Positions 48,116-59,758 of a stretch of DNA of 64,000 nucleotides are shown here, in pieces. The stretch's first letter is position 1, and each line of letters opens with the position of its first letter. Source of the DNA: Ulota crispa. Its lineage: Eukaryota > Streptophyta > Bryopsida > Orthotrichales > Orthotrichaceae. Below the pieces are notes generated by a model, which made no database searches, was not told the origin of the DNA, and saw nothing but the letters and a program-made list of their open reading frames with translations. The translations under genes and the position numbers were made by a program. Location: the NCBI GenBank assembly GCA_963920765.1, contig OY987244.1, positions 5,644,501 to 5,708,500 of the forward strand. The letters are read 5' to 3'.

Positions 48116-48493
48116 CCCCGGGGGTGTGCGCGCATATATCAACCCCGGGGGTGTGCGCGCATATATCAACCCCGGGGGTGTGCGCGCATATATCAACCCC
48201 GGGGGTGTGCGCGCATATATCAACCCCGGGGGTGTGCGCGCATATATCAACCCCGGGGGTGTGCGCGCATATATCAACCCCGGGGGTGTGCGCGCATATA
48301 TCAACCCCGGGGGTGTGCGCGCATATATCAACCCCGGGGGTGTGCGCGCATATATCAACCCCGGGGGTGTGCGCGCATATATCAACCCCGGGGGTGTGCG
48401 CGCATATATCAACCCCGGGGGTGTGCGCGCATATATCAACCCCGGGGGTGTGCGCGCATATATCAACCCCGGGGGTGTGCGCGCATATATCAA
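48116..48493. repeat. 27-bp tandem array, 14 identical units
   Basis: Each 27-bp unit has a CCCCGGGGG block, then GTGTGCGCGCATATAT (16 bp of strict purine-pyrimidine alternation), then CAA. Two shortened units (24 and 20 bp) follow at 48494-48537. The period is divisible by three, which leaves long open frames on both strands with a 9-residue period. These are not genes. Confidence 0.95.
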
Positions 48494-48537
48494 CCCCGAG
48501 GGGTGTGCATATATCAACCCCGGTGTGCACATATCAA

Positions 48538-49445
48538 TTCCCTAAATCTAATGCAAGATTTTTTATTGAATTTTTTTTTTTTAAATTTGTTTTAGGGATC
48601 GAAAGACTACAAATAACAATTTTGAGTGCTTTTTGTGGAAAATGGCTTGGTTCCTTAGGGGTGAAGAGAAGGAAGGAGGAGGAAAAGACTTGTGGAGATA
48701 AAATAGTGTTTATTTTATTTTCTATGGAGAAGAATAGAAAAGTGAAACCTTCTTTAAAATGCTATGTTATGGAATGTATCAAGTGTACCAAGATAGAATG
48801 GAAGATGTATTTTTGGAAGGCAAAATCTAATAATAATGATAATAAAATTGAAACTAAACAGGTACCCTTAAATTATTATTTTTGTTTTGTTAAGTCTTTC
48901 AAGTCCAAATAATTCAAATTAGGTTCGAGGATGATTTCAAACTCATTGCATTCAATGGAAATTAATTTCTAGTAGAAAGATTAATTTTAAATTTACATTG
49001 GCTGTGTAATTGTACTATGCAATATTTAGTCAAACACCACTAGAATGTACATTTCAGTAGAATTATGGAAATGTAAGCATGTGATAAATTGACAATGTTG
49101 ACCTTTAGCTCAAAACTGTCTTTAAATAATGAGCTTATAGATTAAAGTGATAAAAAAATTCCAAGATATCTCAAAATATATAGGAATGAGATCATCACAT
49201 TTCAAATTCCTATCAACAAACATCACTCCAACATGATAAATAATTTGTTTAACAACAAAATTAGAAATGATTTCCTATTATGATAATATATTTATGAAGT
49301 ATACATAGCTATAATCCAAACTTCAAAGTCCATGACATTTATTCATACATCATGTCCAAAATATTCATCCGTGTTACATTTGAGAACAAATCTTTGTACA
49401 TTTTTCAAAATGGAGAGACCTTGGGACACTTAGGGGTTAAATGAA
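48538..49445. other. Intergenic; right end of a TTAA element near 49439
   Basis: GACACTTAGGGGTTAA near 49424-49439 looks like the right end of a TTAA element, but I could not find its left partner. An open frame running out of the array to 48912 has no recognised similarity. Confidence 0.4.
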
Positions 49446-50345
49446 GGGAAATTTTCATGGATATAGTTGAAGTTTGCAATATTTGTACAGATGCTCATGG
49501 TCTTTCAAAAATCGCACAAACACCCTAGGATCATAACTTTGAAGCGCTTGTTTTGTTGTGCAAGTCATTTCCTTCTTCCTTTGTGCACATTCTACTTCTT
49601 TCTAGCTTGCTTTGTTACAATCTCTACTACAATTGCCACCTTCATAACATGTTAACAAAGCTCTTGCATCAAAGAAAAGTGTTGGCCAATTGTAAAGCAA
49701 CTATCATAAGAGCAAGCATAGGGGTCCGTTGTGCTTGTGAAGGATGTGTTCTGACTAAGGTTGAAATAAAGAGTGCAACATAACAAGAAAGAAGTAGCCT
49801 TTGCAAAAAAGAGATAAAGAAGTGACACACACAGCCACAAATGCCTAGAAAGTATGGTCCAAGAGCAAGTTAGGTAGCTCAAAAAGTGCCACTTTAAGGG
49901 CTAATCTATCTTCTCATGCGCGTTTTGAGACAGAAAAAAATTATCTAATTTTCAAACAAAGAGAAATGGATACCAAATATAACATATATTGTTTCATATT
50001 CTTAAAGCATTATTGAATTGTTGATGAGTTTTCAAAATTTTATGTGGTAGGCACCTATTTGTGATTTTAGGTCTCCCATAAACCATTACTTTGCAACTCG
50101 TATAAAAATGAGTTGGAATTAAGGAATATAATTGACTCTTGCAATAGAATACACCTTTTCTTCTATGACTAAAGAGCATCCATTTAAGAACCACCTCATA
50201 TCCATTCTTGAGTCATCTATGAAGCGCTTTTCAAGAAAGGGATTGTAATTCTAGCTACCTACCTTACTTGTGCAATGTCTTAATAAACCAAAGGCATTCG
50301 TACAAATAACACAAACTCCACTTCCCTTGAATGAACCTCTTCTTT
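49446..50345. mobile_element. Disrupted MULE-like foldback copy
   Basis: The left end GGGAAATTTTCATGGAT matches 21849-22151 and 61234-61394. The middle is interrupted by a separate element at 49868-50276, after which diverged remnants of the right arm continue (TTGTGCAATGTCT, then TTGAATGAA). No target duplication is recoverable. Confidence 0.55.
49868..50276. mobile_element. TA-bounded element (GTAGGTAGCT ends), copy 1
   Basis: The left end is near TAGGTAGCTCAAAAAGTG and the right end is CTAGCTACCTACCTTA. It is homologous along its length to 54571-54968 (CATTTTGAGACA-like and AAGAACCACCTCATAT blocks) and inserted in the MULE-like remnant. Confidence 0.75.
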
Positions 50346-51181
50346 ATGAAAGGAGTAAGGAAAAAAGTTTGTATTATTGGTCCTTTTTACATCTGTCCTG
50401 TAGAAGTTGTTTTACCAACTTACTATAACTCTTATGCCTTTATTTCAAAGATACGGCCACTTTTGCAATATCTTCTCAAACAAGTAATACACGTGGCAAC
50501 ATCTTACTTGCAGTACGAATGTCAGTGATAAGTTAACAGGATATTAATATCCCCACGTGGCTGGCGGAGGTTGGTCATTAGCTGTATGAGTTATGTCCTT
50601 TGCAAAGAAACGTATTAAAAATTTCCTTTAACGTCACATATAGAAACCAACTATAGTATCGTGAAGAATATTTAACTACCTATGCACTCTTTCACAAATT
50701 GTTAGACCTATTCACAATGGGACAATGGTTTTGAATTCAAATTTTAACTTGTTAGAGTGTTCACAAATCTACAGATAAATCAAGTGCAAATAATTGTAAG
50801 CTAACACCAAACCTAAAGAAATTCAAAAATTTAAGGTTTACAATTAAGGAAATATTTTACACTAAATGAGAGAGGTGTTTAAATCAGCTTTGTTTGAGGA
50901 TCAAGGAAATAAGCTTCTAAGCAATAAAGATTACGTACACAAGTATGCCTTGCACACGCTTTGGGTCATGTTCTTTTTTTCAAGTGACTTTTTAGGCTCC
51001 CCATCTCTACCTTTTCATCTCCCTCTTTCTTGAATTTCTAATATTGGGTAATGGACATACAAACATTTGACACCCAATACTTAGAGTAGAAAGATTCAAA
51101 TTTATAAAAGAGGATTTAGAAAAAAAAATTCAATGACTATTCACCTTCCTATTGAATGCCTTTACCTTTCCCTTGTCCTCT
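50277..51181. other. Intergenic; contains dispersed TC-rich repeat
   Basis: 50940-51180 is another copy of the repeat seen at 31437-31790, starting ACAAGTATGCCTTGCACACG. No gene is seen. Confidence 0.5.
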
Positions 51182-51907
51182 TTGACTCCCAAAGGACCAA
51201 GCCCCATTTTCGAGGACAAATGGGATTTCGGGCACGTACCTATGGCTAAACTACTTTGTGTGATTTTTTGAAACTTTTATGGGAGATGGGGAATTCAAAA
51301 ATCTATGTGGGCATCTAATTTTTTCCTCATTCCGACATTTATTGAAGAAGTTAAAAATGAATTTATGAGAATTTTAGTTTGGTGGGCAGCCCAAAAGCTT
51401 TTTTAAAATTTGCATTTTTTAAAAATAAAAATTCAAGGTTAGTTCTTTTGACTTATGTATATGTGGGAAGCTTTGAATCATTCAATTCTAATTGATGAGA
51501 TGAAAGTTATGAGAAGTTTTTGTTTGCATGTAGGCATAGTTTTGAGATTCTCCACACCTACCCGCAAACTAAAACTTCTCATAACTTTCATCTCATCAAT
51601 TAGAATTGAATGATTCAAAGCTTCCCACATATACATAAGTTTAAAGAACTAACCTTGAGTTTTTATTTTAAAAAAATGCAAATTTTAAAAAAGCTTTTGG
51701 GCTGCCCACCGAACTAAAATTCTCATAAATTCATTTTTAACTTCTTCAATAAATGTCGGAATGAGGAAAAAATTAGATGCCCACATAGATTTTTGAATTC
51801 CCCATCTCCCATAAAAGTTTCAAAAAATGACACAGAGTAGTTTAGCCATAAGTACATGCCCAAAATCCCGAAAGTCCCTTGAGGGACTTTGGTCCTTTAG
51901 GGGTTAA
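51182..51907. mobile_element. Large palindromic TTAA element
   Basis: The arms are about 340 bp each around a centre near 51545 and are nearly perfect inverses. The right end is GGTCCTTTAGGGGTTAA. The left end, TTGACTCCCAAAGGACC, is the same end with a mutated TTAA. A transcript would form a long dsRNA hairpin. A diverged relative is nested at about 56977-57888. Confidence 0.85.
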
Positions 51908-52056
51908 CAAAATTTATAATGTTTATAGTGAATTATATCATAAAAACATATGTGTACATGTCGTACAGATATATAGGTTTTGTTTATAATTTTTGAGGTT
52001 GCTCATGCCATATGAGAATACTTGAGTGTGTTTTGGTCTGCTTAGACACTTGGGGA

Positions 52057-52711
52057 TTAACCCCAAAACAACCCTTAGGACAAAATGTGTCCTCAACCAA
52101 TTTTTAAAGTTAAATAAAACCTTACCAAATTTGTGTTTTGAGTAGTTTATTTTTTTGAATTTGTTTTTTTGAAGTTTGGTTTTAGTTTCAACAATTTGAT
52201 TTTGCAAATGAATAATTAGGATTTTTCTATTCAAGATTTTGTGCACGGGTGTCCATTGCAATCTTGACTTCATGTAGTGTTGAGGGCTCTTGGGAATGAG
52301 CCTCAAACACTCTAGATGTTTGAGAAGAAATCACATTAGAAATTCATTTAAAAAATTGTAGAATAGATTTTGAGAAGTCATAGATTGAATGGGGTTATGC
52401 ATGTTAGGCCCTTTAACCTCATATTTTTTTGGTGACCATTTTTTTGAATTTGACATGTGAAAAGAAGATTGAAAGCCTTCAAATCACTTTCACAATTTTA
52501 ACAACCTCGTGACCAAACATTATAATCTTTCAATCCATAAGAGATATTGTTGTGTTTTCTTTTCAAATGTGATCTCTAACATGTCTAATTTGATTTTATA
52601 CGTTTAAAATTCAAAAAGAATTGATACAAATTATCAAAAATGTTGACATTTTGTTCAAATTATAGCAAATTCCTAGAAGCTCAAGAAGTTCCAGGGTTAT
52701 TTTGGGGTTAA
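52057..52711. mobile_element. TTAA-bounded element with AACAACCC ends
   Basis: The left end is TTAACCCCAAAACAACCC. The right end GGGTTATTTTGGGGTTAA inverts to TTAACCCCAAAATAACCC. It is 655 bp and non-coding. Its ends differ beyond the first bases from the other TTAA elements, so it is a separate subfamily. Confidence 0.8.
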
Positions 52712-53100
52712 CCTCAAAATGAGGTAACATAAATGTAAAGAACTCCTAACTTTTCTTTTGGAGTTTCTATTGAAAACTAAGCTTGTTATTATTCAAATAG
52801 TTGGAGCCTTATGAATAAATGCCTCTCCTCTTTTCAAGAGCGCTTGTATCATCATTGCCTAAATATTCAAGAAGGTACTCTAAACTCTTAGAAATGTGAA
52901 GATGAGTAACAAACTGCAATCACGAGGAATTCTAATGAATTGATGACTTCCAAACGAAAGCATTAGATTGTAGTACATAAATCAAATCCATGCAACTCAA
53001 TCTATCATTGAATTCACCTACGTATATAAATAAACTTAAATCCCAACTAGTTTAGAAATATTTAAATATAATTGTGCATTGAAAGTTAGTGACTTTCAAA
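52712..53100. other. Intergenic, nothing recognised
   Basis: AT-rich, no gene. It ends with GTGACTTTCAAA, which is mirrored after the microsatellite by TTAAAGTCAC. Confidence 0.4.
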
Positions 53101-53322
53101 GATATAGATATAGATATAGATATAGATATAGATATAGATATAGATATAGATATAGATATAGATATAGATATAGATATAGATATAGATATAGATATAGATA
53201 TAGATATAGATATAGATATAGATATAGATATAGATATAGATATAGATATCGATATGGATATGGATATGGATATGGATATGGATATGGATATGGATATGGA
53301 TATGGATATGGATATAGATATA
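53101..53322. repeat. GATATA/GATATG microsatellite
   Basis: 24 units of GATATA, one GATATC, 10 units of GATATG and 2 units of GATATA make a compound hexanucleotide microsatellite of 222 bp. The period is divisible by three, which creates open frames of repeated dipeptides that are not genes. Confidence 0.97.
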
Positions 53323-54570
53323 GGGAATTGTTAAAGTCACATTCAAAATTACTAACGTTATACTCCTTGTGAGTAGGTAATTTGAGAATGTAATGCTAAT
53401 TTTTTCAATTCAAGTGGTCCATCATTCATTCAATTGTAGTAATACCATTTCCTTGAAAGAAAGAAGAACAAATAAATTATTATGTTGAACTTTTGTGGCT
53501 CCATAGATAAATTTTATGCATTTTTGCTTTAAATAATTTAAAATTCCTATCTTTTGAATTTCAAATTCAAGCCCCTCCAAGTTTTTTGAATTTAGCCTTA
53601 GAATGATAGAGGTGAAACAAATCTTTGGATCCAAATCAATAAAATGAGCACTAAATTCTCACATTTCATGTTCAAGGACACTTTGGGGTGTGGCATTAAC
53701 AATTTTGGGTGTGGCTTTAACAATTCCCTACATGTATTGCTTCATTTTTAGATATTAATTTTTTAATTTTTCTTCTTTTTGCAATAAAATTGAACACAAG
53801 ATAAAGACTTTTCTCATGAGAAGGAGCCTAATAAATTAGATTATCACTTTGAAGACTTGGCGGAAGATTCAATAACAAGTGATAAAGATGTATGGTTGGT
53901 TATTCCTTCATGGATAAGGCGTCCACATATCATGTCAATAAAAAAAGTAAACAAGTCTCATGCATAAGGAAATTTGATTTTTTCATCCATTGTCATGTTA
54001 CTAAGATTTTTGTGTTAGTTCTTAAACATTAAACTTGTAAAGGGTTTTGTTCATAACTTTCCTTTACATTTATCCATCCCTTTACATGTGTTTCAAATAC
54101 TAGTGTTTCTGAAACAGATTGTAGAACACTTGACAATGTGTTAAAAAAATCTAAGCTTTGGGTTTCACTAAATGCCCATTGTTTGTTGCAGGATTTTGCA
54201 TATAGTCTTTAGTGCAAACCAAGCACATTTAAGTGGTTTAGTAATTGTAAAAAGATTATGAAACTAGTGTTTGCAAACCAATTGTAAGTGATGGGATAAT
54301 TCGAAGAGTACAAGTTAGTTTCAGCTGAAAAGCCAGTTCTCCCTAATTTCAAAAGAAAAAACCATAAAAAAAAGGGGGAAAATTTGCCACAATAAAAAAA
54401 CTTAACAATACAAAAGGAAGAAATATAAGCATATAATGACTATTTATTTTGAATTCCCTGATCAGTTTCAAAAGGATTTTGAATAAGTATTTTCAAAATT
54501 TATAGTTAAATATTGATGAATGCAATTGCAGCTCCAACAACACAAACCTGGTACAAGTGTGGTCTTGGGG
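53323..54570. other. Intergenic, nothing recognised
   Basis: AT-rich. A short local repeat of GGGTGTGG(C)...TTAACAATT occurs at about 53685-53725. No gene is seen. Confidence 0.4.
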
Positions 54571-54968
54571 TAAGGTAGTTAGCTTGAAAAGCGACACTTT
54601 AGGGGTTGATTTGCCTTTCCGTGGGCATTTTGAGACAAAGATATTTATTTTTAATTTTCTAACAAAGAGAAATGCATGCCAAATGTACCACAATTTTTTT
54701 CATATTTTTAAAGCATTATTGAATTGTTGATGAATTTTCAACGTTTTTTGTAGTAAGTACCTATTTGTTTAGGTCCCCCATAAACCATTTCCTTGCAACT
54801 TGTAAAAAGATGAGGTGAAATCAAGGAGTATGATTGGCTCTTGTAATAGAATTTGCCTTTTCATTTACAAATAAAGAGGGTCCATTCAAGAACCACCTCA
54901 TATACATTCCTAACCTACCTATGGGATGCTTTTAAAGAGAGGGGTCACTATTCAAGCTACCTACCTTA
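54571..54968. mobile_element. TA-bounded element (GTAGGTAGCT ends), copy 2
   Basis: The ends are TAAGGTAGTTAGCTTG and CAAGCTACCTACCTTA. The interior is homologous to 49868-50276. The AAGGTAG start is shared with the other TA-bounded MITEs in this window, suggesting one transposase source. Confidence 0.8.
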
Positions 54969-56467
54969 TTCAAAATTCTCTATTTTCACTTGAAGTTTGA
55001 AGTTCTTGATTATAAAGCATTGAGTGTTAGGCATTGGGTATCTATCCATCATCCAAAATCTGAAATCCAAAGAAGGGGAAGAAGAGAAAATGGCTGAAAG
55101 GGAGGGTGAAAAGTCTTCACAAACACGAGAGGGGGAGGAAGAGGAAAAGGTGGGTAAAGGGGAGGTGAAAAGTCATGAAAATCAAAAGAAATAAAAAGAG
55201 AGATAGCACAAAGCATGTGCAAGGCATACTTGTGTTTAAAAAAACATGTTTTGTGGAAAGTAAGAGCTTGAATCCGATCCTTGGAAGTTGCAACAAAATT
55301 TTATTGCGATTTAGTTTCTAAGAAATGAAAAAAATTAAAGCGTTATATGGCATTTGTTCAACTCTACTTTCAATGCATAAGTAAAAAATATTCAAATTTT
55401 AATTGCAATAAGGTATTTACACCAAAGACTTCAATTAAGATCTTATACGCGGTTTTAAATCATAAATTGTTCAATTTTTTACATTGTGGTTGATAAATCA
55501 CATCCAATTAAAACATATCTTAATACTCACGCAAAAGTCTACGTACTCCCTTATTTGTTCCTTCATAGAAATACCTGTGAGATTTGTTACATTTGCCATC
55601 TTCAATGATGCACAATCAACATTTAAATCTTATACATTCCCAATCAACTATGTTCAATTTTGCTTTTCAAAAACCTAAAATTTTATTTGTGTAAAAGTTA
55701 TAATTTATTTTGAGTTACGAAAAACTAAATTGGTCTAAAATTACTGGGAGTGACAAGTTTGTTTAATTTGATTACCCAAGTATGTTAAAATCATCAATGG
55801 GCACATCTATGCTTTTAGCAAAAATAAAAAGAGACTTATAGAAACCTATTAATAAGCACTAGTTTTCCTTGCCTACTTTTTTTGAAAAATTTATGTTTTA
55901 TTTCATTTGTTAAACCTTAGTTGTTATTTCATCAAGACTAAATTTATGCTTTATCATGATTATACGTATTATGAGTTTTATAATATTTAACTTAGATTTT
56001 GAGATTCCTGTTTTATATATTTGACATGTAACATTGACACAACTAATTACTTACTGAGAAAACCATAAAGTTTCTTGAGATTTTTGAAATGAGCAAAGGG
56101 GTAAATGTTGATGATTTCTACATAATTTTGTGGTCAACTAAAAGAACTTATCACCAGTATCTTATGATCCACTGTTTTATTCTTGAATGGAAAATAAAGT
56201 ATGTTATTTTCTTAAGTGGAGTTCAAGATTTGAAAAAATCAAATATTAACACGGTTGAATGAGATTGCATGAATATGTTGCTCATTGCCCTAAAATGGCA
56301 ATTGTGATTAAACTCACAAATATCTCTAAAGAGGGACAAGTGGGGCCTTACATAGCTTTTGCTATGTTGCTGTAGAAACAAGAGATGAGTTTTTGAAACA
56401 ACATTTAGTTAGAAAAAAAATAGTACAATATTCTTGTAAATAAGTTTTATAAGAGTTGTAGTTTTAT
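54969..56467. other. Intergenic; inverted copy of dispersed TC-rich repeat
   Basis: 54990-55235 is the reverse orientation of the repeat at 50940-51180, ending in GTGCAAGGCATACTTGTG. The remainder is AT-rich without gene signals. Confidence 0.5.
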
Positions 56468-58133
56468 TTAACCCCTGAATGTCTCAAAGGACCAAAATGG
56501 TTCTCACATGATTTCATGTGCATGTTTGAGGTATTGGATTTATTATTTTGACCTAGCTATAAACCACAATCATTAAGGTATTTGAGTAGTTCATGTAAGT
56601 GGAGTAATGGCAAGGCAAGTTAAATGTTATACAAGTGCCTCAAGAGTCATAATTGGGTGAAACATCATAAGGGGCGTGGTGGGCAAGCAATGTCTTACAA
56701 GCTATAATTGGTCAATATTCATTGCAAGCTTCCTTGCATGTGTTTTGTGGTAGTGGGAAATTCACTAGCAAGGGTTCAAGCATGTTCTAAACCTTTGTTG
56801 GGGCAAGCCTCACCAATCGTGCTAGTCATTTTTTTCCGTGCAATAGCAAATTGAAGCCCCAAAACTTAATGTACAAAGAAGTAAAATCTTTGATAGTTTG
56901 CAAGAATGTGCATTCACATCTAATCTTACTACTCAACAAATTTGAGATGATTCCAGGGCTCTTAAAATTTTGAAAAAATAAAGGACCATTGTCTCTTCAG
57001 GGGACAAATGGGATTTAAAAGGATAAGCTACTTTATGTGATTTTTTGAAGGTTTTATTGAAAGTGAGGAATTTAGAGATTTGCGTGGGCATTTGATTTTT
57101 TCTTCATTTGGACATTTGATGAAGAAGTTATGCATGAATTATTGAAACTAGGGGAGGAGGGGCAATGCGTGCAGCCCAAAAACTTCTTTAAAATTTATAA
57201 GTTAAAAAAAATGGAACTGGTTCTTGAGAGTTTTTTATATGTGTGAAGCTTTGAGTCATTCAATTTCAATCAATGAGACGAGAATTATGAGGAGTTTCTA
57301 TTTGCGGGCAGTTTTGGATTCTCTACTCTAAAATAAACTTTGAAGTCCTTTATTTTACTCAACTTTCAATATTTTGGAAAAACACTAAACCAAAGGAAGT
57401 AGATTGCTTATCACAACATTATAACCATTGGGATTTGCATTTTTCATTTCAATAATTAAATTCTTAAAAATTTAGCGTTTTGACTCATTCTCTATTTCTT
57501 TTTACTTACTAATTTTTCCCATGTGTTGTATAGTTCCAGTTGATTTGAAAAGTCTCCCACATATACCTAACTTGATCTCCTACATGGACAAATAAGAGGG
57601 CAACTTTGGGTAGATCAATTTTTTTGTGTAAGAGAGGTCAAAGGCTTTTGAAATTTACTCGCAGCAAGGAAAAAAACCTTTTCCTTTCACTTCAGATGTA
57701 AATATCTCCCTCCTCTCCATCTAGAATGACATGATTTTTTTCCCACAAGTACCTCTTTTAGTTTAAGGCAAGCTCCTATGGTTGGATTTCCAAATTTAAA
57801 AAAATAAATCTACCTTCTTACTCATCCTTGAGAAGTGACAGTTTTGCGTGATTTTGGCAGAAAAAGGCCTTGATCCTTTAGAGGTTAAATAGCAACTACC
57901 TATCAAAAAATGAGATTTTGCCATCACATGTTGTTTGATCATCCATTAAAATCTCCCATCTCCCATGGTGAATTGTTCCCAAAATTTGCAAACCGTTTTC
58001 TAAGTAGGTGTTCCACTATTTTCAATGGTCACTTTTTGTGAATCATCTAGTTGCATGAGATAGGATGTTTTAAAGTTGCAAGTCTCCCAAAACCCTAAAT
58101 TTGGTGAAAATGACCTAGGCGCTCATAAGTTAA
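56468..58133. mobile_element. TTAA-bounded element, family A (copy 3), with nested element
   Basis: It starts TTAACCCCTGAATGTCTC and ends CTAGGCGCTCATAAGTTAA. The left and right parts match 34586-35349. The middle is interrupted at about 56977-57888 by a different TTAA element. Confidence 0.8.
56977..57888. mobile_element. TTAA element nested in family A copy 3
   Basis: The left is near TAAAGGACCATTGTCT and the right is GATCCTTTAGAGGTTAA. The left half resembles one arm of the palindrome at 51182-51907 (GACAAATGGGATTT and GTGATTTTTTGAA). Comparison with 34586-35349 shows the host element resumes at AATAGCAACTA just after it. Confidence 0.7.
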
Positions 58134-59758
58134 TCTTTTACCAAAAGTTATTTCAACTTCTTTTTTACTGAGATACAATTTTGATTGATCTAACCTAACT
58201 TTTACTTATTTATTCATCATAGATAAATTTCTGAAATGATACCTAATCATTAAATTTTAATAGGAAAATGCTATGTAAATCAATTCATGTTAAAGTAATA
58301 TTATTCTAAATTTTGCTTAATGTTTCAATTTATTTTGTTCAAAGTTAGTTTACCTATATACGGAGTAATGTTTTATAGCAATTGACTTCAAATTATCTTT
58401 CATTGTTGAAGCAAGTGGTGATCTCGAAAATGATGATTGTTGTATAACCAAATTAACATATAAAATTATTTTAACAACAAAATCGTTATAGTTTTTAATA
58501 TCTTCAAATGCAATGAGAACAATTTATATCAAGATTTTATTTGGATATATCCAATTATTTAGGATTTGCACAATAAAAGTGATGTGATCTTGACTTTTTA
58601 TTTAAATATATCAATGCCAATTACTCCATTTATTTTGAAAATTTGATACACTAATGGACATGGAGCGATCATGGTAAGATGAAAAAATTAAATATCATCA
58701 TATGGGATCTTCCGGTAAAATTAGTATATATTCATTTTACATTATCATATTTGCTCTTTTAATTTTACATAATAAATTAATTTAAATCCAAGAGACTAGT
58801 AGGGATTTTACTTTTTTATATCAAAATTGAGTCCAAACAAATAATCATTCCATTAAAACACTTATCAAAACAACCTGATTTCATAATTAGTGCAATATGT
58901 TGCCATTAGTGCAATTTTTTTGTTGCTAGCGTAATGACAACTAATTGGAATTGATATAATATAAAATTTCAACCTCTCGTTTTTACCAAGTTACAATACA
59001 AATTTTCAAGGTAATATGTGATAAATTGTAATATGTTTAATCAAATTTAGTGAATCAAGAACCCTTTTCTTGAATTTTCCCTTGAAACTATGGAAACATC
59101 ACAAAATAGTATAATGAAACAACATGTATTTATTTTAGGAATTTAAACATCATCATTCTGTGAATAAAGGGCTAAACATGGCTACCAAACCATTTTTGTA
59201 ATTTGAGATGAATCATCTCACAAAGCTTCAAAGAATTAACAAAACCTATTGTCTCATCTCATTTCTATAACAAATTTATCTTTATTAGTTGGGTAGTTGC
59301 AAGCAAAGTATGATTTAAAAATTTGTGATTGGTCGTGGGCCAAAAGGCAAAGTGAAAAATTTGTGATTGGCTAAGGGTCAAGGGGGCAAAGTGATGAACA
59401 TGGGAATTGTGTGTGAAAGGACATCTTTGGTGGAATCCATTGAATCTTTTTCCAACTTGAATTTGGAATTCACATATAAAGGGGTGGGAGGGAGATGAAG
59501 AGCAAATTGATTTGAATCTAAAATTAAATTTGAGTTTATATTATTATCCCATGGAGTATTTTTGTGAGTAGGGGGTGGCATGGGGATAGCATCAATACAA
59601 TAGCCTTCCGCCGGAACGGCGGGTGCAGGAGTCCACTAGTTAAAGATAAATAACCATGTCTAAACTTTTAAACCAATTAAATGTCTCATAGAAGTATGTT
59701 TGGTTAGGAGGATATGGTTAAATTGATCAATTTCACCTCAACCACAAACAAATTGTCC
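58134..59758. other. Intergenic, nothing recognised
   Basis: Very AT-rich sequence with no gene-like segment. A short direct repeat of AAATTTGTGATTGG occurs near 59317 and 59357. Confidence 0.4.

Larger units (their letters stand above)
47467..48537. mobile_element. Foldback element whose right end is an expanded 27-bp array
   Basis: The ends are TTGATATGTGCACACC and its perfect inverse GGTGTGCACATATCAA. The left terminus carries two diverged units, split by a MITE at 47495-47794. The right terminus carries 16 units, of which 14 are identical. Between them are large inverted arms (TTTTGAATTC and GCAATTGAACAACA / TGTTGTTCAATTGC). The same family, without the array, lies at 41030-41390. Confidence 0.8.

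Noticed and set aside
48116-48537. CRISPR-like array of regular repeats
   Set aside because: The units are contiguous with no unique spacers, and the setting is a eukaryotic genome. It is a tandem satellite derived from a transposon end.
48093-48912. Long open frames on both strands over 48.1-48.9 kb, with a 9-residue repeat
   Set aside because: They follow from a 27-bp repeat period that is divisible by three and contains no stop. All frames are equally open, so there is no coding signal.
53079-53372. Open frames of YR, DI and HI dipeptide repeats
   Set aside because: They are direct translations of the GATATA/GATATG microsatellite.
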